From: Arachis hypogaea
Lineage: Eukaryota > Streptophyta > Magnoliopsida > Fabales > Fabaceae
Length of the DNA: 64,000 nt
Direction of reading: 5' to 3'
Assembly (NCBI RefSeq): GCF_003086295.3
Contig: NC_092045.1
Location: forward strand, 22,170,890 to 22,234,889
In this document: positions 46,100 to 55,394 of the stretch, in pieces
How positions within the stretch are numbered: the stretch's first letter is position 1
Layout: each line of letters begins with the position of its first letter
Made by a program: the position numbers and the translations under genes
The notes under the pieces: generated by a model
The model's database searches: none
Seen by the model: only the letters and a program-made list of their open reading frames with translations
What the model was told of the DNA's origin: nothing

Positions 46100-46470
46100 C
46101 TTTGGCTTGGTAGGTCTCTGCTATTTGTGAGGTGACAACCTATAAATCGCTAAAGATGACAAGTTTTTGGGCTCCGACTTCTTTAGCTAGCTTCAAACCA
46201 GCCAATAGCGCTTCATACTCAGCCTGGTTATTGGAAGCAAGGAACTTAAATTTTAGTGAGAGTTTGATTTGGGTTCCCTGATTACTTTCTATTATCACAC
46301 CTGCTCCACTCCTGGTTTTATTTGAGGAGCCGTCCACGTAAAGATTCCAATTTGTATGGTTTTCTGAGGTGTCAGTGTACTCTACAATGAAGTCGGCCAG
46401 ATAATGTGATTTGATCGCCGTCCGAGCTTCATATTGGAGGTCGAATTCAGACAACTCGACTGCCCACTGT
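46100..46470 (-). pseudogene. Tat element second RNase H (aRNH type)
   Basis: NWNLYVDGSSNKTRSGAGVI, NNQAEYEALLAGLKLA and KLVIFSDL give the DEDD catalytic pattern of a second, archaeal-like RNase H located after the RT-linked RNase H. A duplicated RNase H marks the Tat clade. TAG follows SDL (QVV context) at 46140. Confidence 0.82.
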
Positions 46471-46479
46471 AGGATTCTT

Positions 46480-47700
46480 CCCGCTAAATCTGTTTTCTGT
46501 AAAATACCTTTTATAGGCTGATTGGTCTGAACTTTAATGGTGTGAGCCTGGAAGTGTGGGCGAAGTCATCGAGAGGTTAATATGAGAGCGTAGGTGAACT
46601 TCTCTATCTTTTGATAGTTCAGTTCGGACCCTTGTCGCGCTTTGCTGATGAAGTATATAGGTTGCTGTCCGTTTTCGTCCTCTCTGACTAGTGCTGAAGC
46701 TACTGCCCGACTTCCTACTGCGAGGTATAATATGAGTGTTTCTCCTTCTCGGGGTCGTGTAAGAATGGGTGGTTGTCCCAGGAATCTTTTGAAATCCTGG
46801 AAAGCTAGCTCGCACTCTGGTGTCCATTCGAACTTCTTTCCCTTCCTTAGCGTAGCGTAGAAGAGGAGAGATCTTATGGATAATTTGGCTAGAAATCTAG
46901 ACAAGGCTGCCAGTCGCCCGTTGAGTTGTTGCACTTCTTTGACACATGTCAGGCTTTTCATGTCGAGTATGGCCTGGAACTTGTCCGGGTTTGCTTCGAT
47001 TCCTCTTTGTATGAGCATGAATCCCAAGAATTTGCCAACTTCTACTGTGAAGGTACATTTCGCAGGATTAAGTCGCATGCCATGCTTTCTTATGGTATTG
47101 AACACTTGGGCGAGGTCGGACAGTAATAATTCCTCGCTTTGTGTTTTTTCTAACATATCATCCACGTATACCTCCATTAGTTTCCAATGTGATTTTCAAA
47201 GACTTTGTTCATTAACCTTTGGTAGGTAGCTCCTACGTTTTTGAGCCTGAATGGCATGACGACGTAGCAATAGTTTGCCTTGGGTGTTAAGAATGAGATT
47301 TTTTTTTATCAAGTGGGTACATCGGGATTTGATTGTATCCTGAATAAGCGTCCATAAATGAGAGGTACTTATATCCGGAGGAGGCGTCCACTAGAGCATC
47401 GATACTTGGGAGTGGATAAGGATCTTTGGGACAAGCTTTGTTGAGGTCGGTGTAATCAGTGCACATCCACCACTTCCCATTTGACTTTTTCACCAAGACG
47501 ACATTGGCTAGCCATAGTGGGTACTTGACTTCTCTGATGAGTCCTTGCTCTAGTAGAGCTTGTACCTGTTCTTCCACAGCTTGGGATCTTTCTGGTTCGA
47601 GCTTTCTATGCCTCTGCTGTACTAGCCGAGATCTTGGATATACTGCCAGCTTGTGGCACATTAGCTTGGGGTCTATGCCCGGCATGTCTGCGGCCTTTCA
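46480..47700 (-). pseudogene. Tat element reverse transcriptase and first RNase H
   Basis: RT begins with LAVYPRSRLVQQRHRKL and GLIREVKYPLWLANVVLVKK, and continues GKWWMCTDYTDLNKACPKD, LSFMDAYSGYNQI. A frame change at the T run near 47291-47298 leads on to MPFRLKN and VYVDDML (the YVDD box near 47160). Then come GFMLIQRGIEANPDK and LNGRLAALSRFL. The RNase H remnant has LILYLAVGSRAVASALVRED and the KIEKFTYALI box. Core catalytic Asp residues survive, but frameshifts make it non-functional. Confidence 0.88.
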
Positions 47701-47989
47701 TGCGAAGAGGTCGGCATTATTTTTTAAGAACTGTATGAGGGACTTTTTTACTTCTCCCTTTAGGCTTGCGCCAATATTGGTCGTTTTATCTGGGACATCT
47801 CCGATCTGGACTTTTTCTATCTCGCCTTCAGGTTGTGGACGGAGTTCTTCCGGACCTCGAATTCTCCCGAGTTCGATGGTGTGGATTTTTTCTCCTTTGC
47901 CTCTAAGGTTCAGACTTTCATTGTAACAGCGGTGTGCTGTTTTCTGGTCTCCTTTTATCGTAGCGATCCCTTCTGTAGTTGGAAAGTGT

Positions 47990-48630
47990 GGAGTCGAGAC
48001 TACTGCCCCGAGTTGATTTAGCGTTGTCCGACCTATTAAGGCGTTGTAGGCTAAGCTCACGTCGACCACAATGTAGTCTATGTTGAGTGTCTTTGACCGG
48101 TTTCCCTTTCCAAAGGTTGTGTGTAGCGAGATGTATCCAAGTGGTTGGATTGGAGTGTCTCCTAATCCGAATAAGCTGTTCGGATATGCTCTGAGCTCTT
48201 TTTCTTACAGGCCAAGTTTGTCGAAGACGGTTTTGAACAAGATGTCAGTCAAACTTTCTTGGTCCACCAGTGTGTGGTGGAGATTAGCATTGGCCAGTAT
48301 GATAGTAATGACCATGGGATCGTCATGTCCCGAGATGACGCCAGCTGTGTCCTCTTTAGTGAAAGTAATAGTAGGGAGGTCGGGTGCTTCTTCTCCTCCC
48401 TCGATGTGATATACTTCTTTGAGGTGTCTTTTGCGAGATGATTTGGAGATTCCTCCTCCCGCAAACCATCCATGTATCATGTGAACATGCCTCTCTGGGG
48501 TACGAGGTGGTCGTTTTGTTCGCCCGACCTCTTCTTCTCTTCTTCTCTTTCTGGGCTCCTCTGTCTTACTAGCTAGGTACCGATCTAGTCTCCCTTCTCT
48601 TACCAATTTTTCTATGACATTCTTCAAGTC
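47990..48630 (-). pseudogene. Tat element aspartic protease region
   Basis: HHTLVDQESLTDILFKTVFDKLGL corresponds to the retropepsin active site where this family normally has D-x-G-(S/T). Here Gly is replaced by Glu, which should abolish activity. A stop follows, then GYISLHTTFG and VDVSLAYNALIGRTTLNQL, the flap/ILGR-like second half. Upstream are DRYL, KRRREEEVGR and HMIHGWFAGG, common in this lineage. Confidence 0.8.
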
Positions 48631-49763
48631 GAAGCACTCGTTTGTGGGATGTCCATAGATTCAATGGTATTCACCGTATTCCGTCCAATATTTGCATCCT
48701 TTTTTGCTTTTAAGTGGGCGAGGTGGTGGGATCTTTTCAGTGTGACATACTTCTCGGTATACTTCCACAAGAGACACCCGGAGAGGAGTATAGTTGTGGT
48801 ATTTTTTAATCTTCTCACCATGCTGATCTTCTTTTTTCTTGGACTCTTTATCCTTATCTCGGGGGAGGAGTAAAAGGATCTGGATTTTGAGGTCTCTCCT
48901 AGTCGAGAGTTTTCCTCCATGTTGATGTATTTTTCTGCTCATTCTTGCACTTCATACAAAGATGTAGGGTGTTTCTTTGATATAGATTGAATAAAAGGTC
49001 CCTCTCGTAGGCCATTGATGAGGCCCATAATAGCTGTTCAGTAGGCAGACTTTGTATGTCCAGACATGCTTTGTTGAATCTTTCCATGTAGTTGCAAAGA
49101 CTTTCCCGATCTCCTTGCTTGATCCCTAACAAATTTAGAGCGTGCTTGGTTTTGTCCTTCTGAATGGAGAATCTAGCAAGGAACTTTCCCGCTAAGTCGT
49201 CAAAGCTTGAGATGGACCTTGGGGACAGGCTGTCGAACCACTTAATTGCCGTCTTGGTTAAAGGTAGTTGGGAAGGCTTTGCACCGAATTGCATCCGAGG
49301 TATCGGTGAGATACATTCTGCTTCTGAAATTACTGACATGATGACTTGGATCTGATATGCCGTCGTATGGGGTCATGTTAGGAGCTTTGAAGTCCTTTGG
49401 GACTTTGGCTTTTATAATATCTTTGGTGAATGGGTCTTGATCCTTGTGGGGATTATCTTCGAGATTGGATCGAGTAGTCTTGGCTTTTAGATCTACTTCA
49501 AGCTGTAATAGTTTGTCCTCTAACTCTTTATGTCACCTAGTTTTCTGTCTGAGGTCCTTCTCGGCTTCTCGTTGATGCTCAGCCTCGTTTTCAAGTTGTT
49601 TGAGATGTTCTTGTTGAGCCTGAAGTGCCTTTAGGATTTTTGCATTTGGTGGACTCTTATCTTTGTTTGATTGAGGAGTATCGTTTGGTGTGGCATCCGC
49701 GTTCTTATGCGGCGTCCTGTTCTCTAGATCAGAGTTGTGGTCGTTGTCAAGGTTGTCCGCCAT
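48631..49763 (-). pseudogene. Tat element gag
   Basis: Starts MADNLDNDHNSDLENRTP at 49763, right after the primer site. It has a coiled coil (KALQAQQEHLKQLENEAEHQ), a TGA near 49533, then the retrotrans_gag domain (KWFDSLSPRSISSFDDLAGK, FLARFSIQK, LLGIKQGDRESLCNYMERFN). A basic tail with stops follows. It forms the particle. No zinc knuckle is clearly seen. Frame changes at about 49360 and 48900. Confidence 0.85.
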
Positions 49764-49784
49764 GATGGTGGGATGACTTCCAGG

Positions 49785-49802
49785 TCCCTGGCAACGGTGC
49801 CA
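49785..49802 (-). promoter_or_regulatory. Primer-binding site of the Tat element
   Basis: On minus, two bases after the LTR terminus (GGAACA, T), TGGCACCGTTGCCAGGGA resembles the tRNA-Asp-type site TGGCGCCGTTGCCGGGGA found at 55208, with two transitions. Confidence 0.75.
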
Positions 49803-49803
49803 A

Positions 49804-50336
49804 TGTTCCGAGTGTTACCTGAAACTGTAGGTCGATCTCGGAAGAGATCTTCTGTACTGGTTGACGCAGTTGTGTCCGACTTGATGATGGTAGCCAGAGC
49901 CGCCGTGTTCGACTTGTTGGACTTGGTGGTTGTGCTGATCCTTCGTCACCGAAGGGTGGTGGTACCTACAAGGGACTCCGATGCTTAAGTTAGCAAGGGT
50001 ATTAAGTAGGTTTTTAGTAGAATCAGAATATGAGTTATACATGGGTGCTCCAGTATATTTATAATGGTGTAGAATGATCTTTCTTTGGGATAAGATAGTT
50101 ATCTTATCTTATCTTTGACCAAAGTTATCTTATCTTTAAGGGAACCGCCTTCATTTTTCTAGGCTTCTGGCTGCCTTTAAATTTGGGTCGTGTTCCTCTT
50201 TTTTGGGCCTTCTTAGGCCTCTGTAGCGGTTTGGCCGACCTCTTTCGTAAAGAGGTCGGGTAGTCCTGGTCTGAATAGGTCGGTCGATTTGTCGTTGATC
50301 AGCTCGGGTTGTACAGCTCGACCCAGGACATGAACA
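49804..50336 (-). repeat. 5' LTR of the Tat element
   Basis: 533 bp, uninterrupted, ends TGTTCCG ... CATGAACA on plus. Partner of 35069-37349. It includes a TATTTATAA-like TATA candidate near 50055. Confidence 0.9.
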
Positions 50337-52541
50337 TGATCTTAACTAGAGATGCTTCATTCATCTTGGATAGATCTCTGAATCCCAATCCTCCAAGCCT
50401 CTTTGGTTGACAAATGAGTTTCCAGCTAACAGCATGAATCTTCCTATTGTCTATGTTCTCTCCCCATATGAATTTTCTTTGAATCTTTTCCACCTCTTGG
50501 CAAGCTCTTTTAAAGCTACAAGGATGGGTCTTTCTTTTTGCCAAGCACTTGTCACAAATTCATTGAAATTAAGGTGAGTCTTCCACATAATCTTAAAGCG
50601 GAAAGACTTATCCCTGGTCTCTGGTATTGAAGGATTTAAGATTGCCAAGAGAGGGTGATGGTCAGAGTTTACTCTAGGTAGGACTTCTACCCGAGCATTC
50701 ATGAATTCTCTTCTCCATTCTGCATTGGCAAGTCCTCTATCAAGTCTTTTAAACACTCTATTCATGCCTTTACGTTGTCCTCCTTTCCAAGTATACTTAG
50801 ACCCCACATATCCTAGGTCCATGAGCTTATAATTGTTAATTCTTTCTCTAAATCTCCGACATGTATGTTGATCAATTTCTGCACCACCCTTTTTTCTCCT
50901 TCTTCCGCAATTTCATTAAAATCACCAATACTCATCCAGGCATCTGTTGTATTATCTGCTATTCTCTTCAAGTTTTCCCATAAAACTCTTCGAATTCCTT
51001 CTTGGGGACTTGCGTAAACAGCAGTGAGATACCATCATTTGTTATTTTGATTCTTGACTTCCATATGCACATATTGATGATGCGACTCTAGAATGTTAAT
51101 AGTGATAGAGGGATTGTCCCAAAGCACCCATATCTCACTAACAAAACCATTAGCCTCCTCTAGAAATTCAAAATTATAATTTAAAGCTTTGATAACCTCT
51201 TTGGCTCTCTCCCCACTGCATTTTGTTTCATATAAAAGAGTGATATCTGGCCTTGATTGTCTCTTAAGCTCTATAAGGGTGTAAATTGTGGCTTGATTCG
51301 CAACCCCTCTAATATTCCAGGCTAAACTAATCATCCTAAATAAGATAAAATAAAGACTATAGTAACTGACCAGATCGAAAGAAAAACTAACTTTGTATAT
51401 TCTCCTCTGCAGGAAGAATTGTCGCACCTTGCTCCACTTCCACTTCCATCATTTTCTCATATTGCGTCATGGCTTCCACCATCTCACTAGTCTGCACTGA
51501 GTCAAAAGCAGAAGTTATGTGATCAGGTGAGTCTTCCAAGTTTGATTCTCCAATTCCAGTGGCTAGAATTTTCATTGAGAGAGAGGGACTGGGTTGGCTA
51601 TACTCCATCCAGTTCTCCTGATGGTGTTGTGATTGGTCTATTTCTAACATACGAATATCACTTGGATGGGATGGGTTTGGACTAGTTAGGTTCAGGGTTT
51701 GGTCTGTGTTGATTCTTGGGGTGTTTGGATGAGTTATATTGTGTTCTTGGACAAGGATTTCAGATTGAGTATTCTTATTTTGGGCCATGTTATTGTTGAC
51801 TGGTGTAGGAATTGGGTTATTAGAAACAGTTGTGTTGGCATTTGGTTTTGGGTTCATGTTTTTATCCTTGTTTTGGACTTTGTGGTTTGGGTTGGTTGAG
51901 TTAGAGAATGTGGCTTTATGTGCTATTTTTTTGCTATTGTGGCCATTTGTTTTCTGATTTGTTCTATTTGTAGGTTCTGGTCCCTCCTTGCGCCTCTTCT
52001 GAGATATTTCTCTCTCATTCATTAACCTTCCAGCATTGTCCTCACCGACAGCTTCTGCTCCCACGTTCTTTGATACATCATTCTCCAGCACTGCAAAGAG
52101 AGATTTGTTTTCACTAACAGTATTTTTATTCTCTTTTTATTTTACATTTCCTCCACTGCTACTGCTACCCTCCCCTCCTTTTATGCTTTTTCTGCAATGT
52201 GTATTTCTTTGAACCAACATCCAAGGATCGTAAGTTTCTACTGGTCCTTCCATGACTTTTTTACCCCTATTTTCTGTGTTATTTTCTATTTTGTCCTTTC
52301 TTTCAACCTTTGAATTTGCTTGTTGAGCTTTTTCTTGGTTTTCTTGTGTTGCATTGTTCATCTGCTATTTTTTTGTACAGTTCGATTTATCATGTCCAAA
52401 TCTGCCACAAAGTAAGAAAACTTGATGGAGCCCTTCGTCTTCTATTAAATGATTTTTTCCATTGATTTGGAATTGAGAGACTAGGGTTTTGTAAGATCAA
52501 CCTCCACACAAACTCTAGCAAATTTTTTCCTAGCCACCTCA
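50337..52541 (-). pseudogene. LINE, 5' part: ORF1, endonuclease, RT core deleted
   Basis: From 52541 down: ORF1 tail with FARVCVEVDL, QINGKNHLI and a CCHC-like knuckle missing its first Cys (LLCGRFGHDKSNC near 52390-52430). Then a low-complexity ORF1 C-terminus (52361-51387) and AP endonuclease (SLAWNIRGVANQATIYTL, DITLLYETKC, then YVGSKYTWKGGQ, RVFKRLDRGLAN, RVNSDHHPLL). Directly after the endonuclease (LKELAKRWKRFKE) the sequence jumps to the post-RT block (KIQRKFIWGEN, WKLICQPKRLGGLGFRDL), so the whole RT catalytic domain is missing. Truncated above 52541 by an LTR fragment. Confidence 0.85.
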
Positions 52542-53025
52542 TGATGTGCGGAAAACGATCCAACACAAAACTCACCGGCAAGTGTACCGGGTCGCATCAA
52601 GTAATAATAACTCACATGAGTGAGGTCGATCCCACAGGGATTGAAGGATTGAGCAATTTTAGTTTAGTGGTTGATTTAGTCAAGCGAATCAAGTTTTGGT
52701 TGAGTGGGTTGTATTTAACAGAATATAAATTGCTTGGAATGTAAAGGGAGAAGGGAAATTGCAGTAAATTAAAGAACAGGAAAGTAAACTTGCAGAATCT
52801 TAAAGAACAAGAAATTAAATGACTGAAACTTAAAGTGCAAGAAATGTAAATTGCAGTAACTTAAATGGCAAGGAATGTAAATTGCTTGAATGTAAAAGGG
52901 ATTTGAGGACTGGGATTGCAGAATCTAAACAAAGAGAAAGTAAATTGCAACAATTAATAAAGTAGAAGATGAATTAGAATAAACTGAAATTCAAACAGAA
53001 AATGAAATTAAAATGCAGCAGGGTT
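52542..53025 (-). repeat. Inverted LTR tail of an Athila-like relative
   Basis: Reverse-complement match to the last ~480 bp of the LTR at 53026-55201 (ACCGGCAAGTGTACCGGGTC, GTGAGGTCGATCCCACAGGG, GGATTGAAGGATTGAGCAAT and so on), clearly diverged. Its terminus (TGATG on plus = CATCA) abuts the LINE at 52541. Its other end is interrupted by the young element, so the rest presumably lies beyond the window. Confidence 0.85.
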
Positions 53026-55201
53026 TGATGACAAGTCATCATATACCCATTTTTCAAGCTAATTTCACTTGTTTTGTTAGTATTTATGCACTTTCTTGCA
53101 TCCTAAGTAAGTGATTTGGAGTGAAAATGCATAACTTCTTTAAATCAAGCAACCACTATGAAATTAATGATAAATCATGAGGTTTAAGCTAATTTTAAGT
53201 GCATTTTAATTGATTTATAAGCCTCTTGAATTTAGTGATACTTTGAGTGGTTGTTTGGTTTATTTTAGGTGAAGAAAAGAAAAGAAAATGAAAAGCGTGG
53301 CCTAAGAAAGTGTAGCCGAGGAAAGAAAAGCGTGGCCGAATCAAGGGAGAAGCGTGCCGCAACTCATAGTGGAAGCAACCTTGCCCTCCACAAGGGCAGA
53401 CTGCCCTCTAGGAGGGCAGCACTAAGTGACCGAGCCAACAAAGGCAACCCTGCCCTGCCCACTCCAAGGGCAGAGCACAAAATGGTGCCTTGGAGCAAGG
53501 AGAAGCAAACTCTGCCCTGCCTTTGTGGAGAGCAGGATCGGGCTCCATGAGGAAGAAAATCAAGGAAAAAATAGCTCCCATGCATGCCACAAGGTTCGAA
53601 CCAAGAACCATGAGGAAGCCAAGCCTTGAGACACACTAGCGTGCCAGGAAATCAAAAAATAAAGAAGCGTGTTTGCATTGGCCCAGGATCGAACCTGAGA
53701 CGTGAAGGAAGGATCCTGCCCCGCCCTTAGCGCAGGCAGGGCAGCTTTTGAAATTGGCGCATCACACACAAGGTCTTGGCATCACCATCCGCACGCCCAA
53801 ACACCCCCTGGCAGCACCAATCGAGCGCTCAACGCTCCCTGGCGCATCAACCCATTCCTGCCCTGCCCTTGGCGCGGGCAGGGCAGCGTCCCACGCGTCA
53901 ACATGCTTCGCGCGCACGCGCGCTTCTCAATTCTGGCAGCACCAAGCGCACGCACGCATCACGTTCTGGCGCAGCAGCTTTCCCGCCCTGCCCTTGGCGC
54001 GGGCAGGGCAGCCTCTGGCGCACCAAATTTCCTCCTCATGCGCACCACGCAGCTTCTGGCGCACCAATTTCTTCACCATGCGCATCATGGCCGCACCAAA
54101 AGCATGCACCATGCATCAACTCTCTGCCCTGCCCTCCACAAGGGCAGGGCAGCCTCCTGGAAGTGGATTTTGGGCCAAAAATTCAAATTAAAAATTAATT
54201 TGAATTCATTTCTTCACCAATCCAAAAGCCCATCCAAATCCCATTATCCAAGAATAGAAAGTGTATAAATAGGCCTTAGTTTGATGTAATTAGCACCTTT
54301 ACTTTTAGCTACTTTTATGCTCACTTTTGAATTTTTACTTTTACCTTGGCTTTGAAATTTTACTTTCACTTTGCTTTCGAGCTTCCTTGAGAGAATTTGA
54401 CCGAGAACTAAGAGGATCAAAGGAGAGTCTCCTTCCTCACTTCTCTTGGGCAATTCTACTCTTCTGTTTTCTGAGCATTGGGTGTGTGAAATTGGGGAAA
54501 TTCTGTCCCAATTCCCATTCAAGCTCCTTGCACTTTAATTTCTGCATTATTGAATTCCAAATCTGTTCTTCTACTACTTCTTCTTAAATTTTCTGTTAAT
54601 TGCTTAGTGAATCTAGATCTGGGAAGGAAATTGGGTTTTAGGCTCTGCTACCTAAGCCCTTGGGATCCTGAGATCACAATTCACTCTTGGGTTCTTCTGT
54701 GAACCTCTGCTACCTTTTGTTTCATTTCTGTTTGAATGTTTACTGCCTCTGATTTAAATTCTGCCCAATTAACTACTGCAATTTGCTTTTTCTTAGTTTA
54801 GATCCTGCAATCCCACCCCTCAATTCCCTTTTACTTTCTTGCATTTTATCTTTCTTGCCATTTAAGTTACTGCAATTTAAGTTTCTTGCACTTTAAGTTT
54901 CAGTCATTTACTTTCTTGCTCTTTAAGATTCTGCACATTTATAATTCTGTTCTTCAATTTACTGCAATTTTCCCCTTCCCCCTTTACTTTTACTGTTATT
55001 TAATTCTTGTTAAACACAAATCACTCAACCAACACTTGATTCGCTTGACTAAATCACCCACTGAACTAAAATTGCTCAATCCTTCAATCCCTGTGGGATC
55101 GACCTCACTCTTGTGAGTTATTATTACTTGATGCGACCCGGTACACTTGCCGGTTAGATCTATGTGTTTGGAAAATTCATTTTTCCACAAAAACACCATC
55201 A
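53026..55201 (+). repeat. 5' LTR (2176 bp)
   Basis: TGATGACAAGTCATCA ... ACACCATCA; the first 16 bases are nearly palindromic. It contains eight GC-rich hairpins with GCCCT(GCCC)...(GGGC)AGGGC stems (53382-54153). A TATA-like TATAAATAG is at about 54262-54270, so transcription may start near 54295. ORFs inside are shadows of the repeats. Confidence 0.92.
53382..54153. repeat. Array of eight GCCCTGCCC/GGGCAGGGC hairpins in U3
   Basis: Inverted-repeat units at about 53382-53398, 53401-53419, 53451-53475, 53512-53534, 53715-53744, 53858-53887, 53983-54012 and 54123-54153. Several share CCCTTGGCGCGGGCAGGGCA. They are interspersed with GGCGCACCA-rich sequence and lie upstream of the TATA box. The same array is in the other LTR (+9088). 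Confidence 0.75.
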
Positions 55202-55207
55202 AGTTTT

Positions 55208-55225
55208 TGGCGCCGTTGCCGGGGA
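55208..55225 (+). promoter_or_regulatory. tRNA-Asp primer-binding site
   Basis: TGGCGCCGTTGCCGGGGA, six bases after the LTR end, complements the 3' end of plant tRNA-Asp and is the usual primer site of Athila/Tat elements. Confidence 0.88.
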
Positions 55226-55394
55226 TTGAAATAGATTGACAATGATTAAGTGAAGTGGAGATCTAGATTAAGCATTTTCTTTCTTTTCTGTTATTCTAAC
55301 TCTCACTAACACACTAATTGTTTGAATTTTTGCTTAAACTAACCGAAACCTCATTCTAGCAATAGATTGAAGTTTCATTAAGCTGTCCGGGTTT

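Larger units (their letters stand above)
35069..50336 (-). mobile_element. Tat-lineage Ty3-gypsy retrotransposon (decayed, nested insertions)
   Basis: Two direct LTRs (35069-37349 with an insert, 49804-50336) run from TGTTC to GAACA and differ at roughly a tenth of positions by eye. The 5-bp target duplication is imperfect (GGATC left, TGATC right) inside a LINE. Orientation is minus: primer site at 49785-49802, gag-protease-RT-RNaseH-aRNaseH-integrase from 49763 to 44650, then a tandem-repeat zone and an antisense (plus-strand) ORF before the 3' LTR. That order is typical of Tat/Retand-type elements. Removing solo LTRs at 35552-37295 and 40321-43286 leaves about 10.5 kb. All ORFs are interrupted, so it is dead. 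Confidence 0.9.

Noticed and set aside
53269..54268. Several overlapping open frames in the LTR (up to 188 aa)
   Set aside because: They are shadows of the hairpin repeats, present in three frames at once and duplicated identically in the other LTR.
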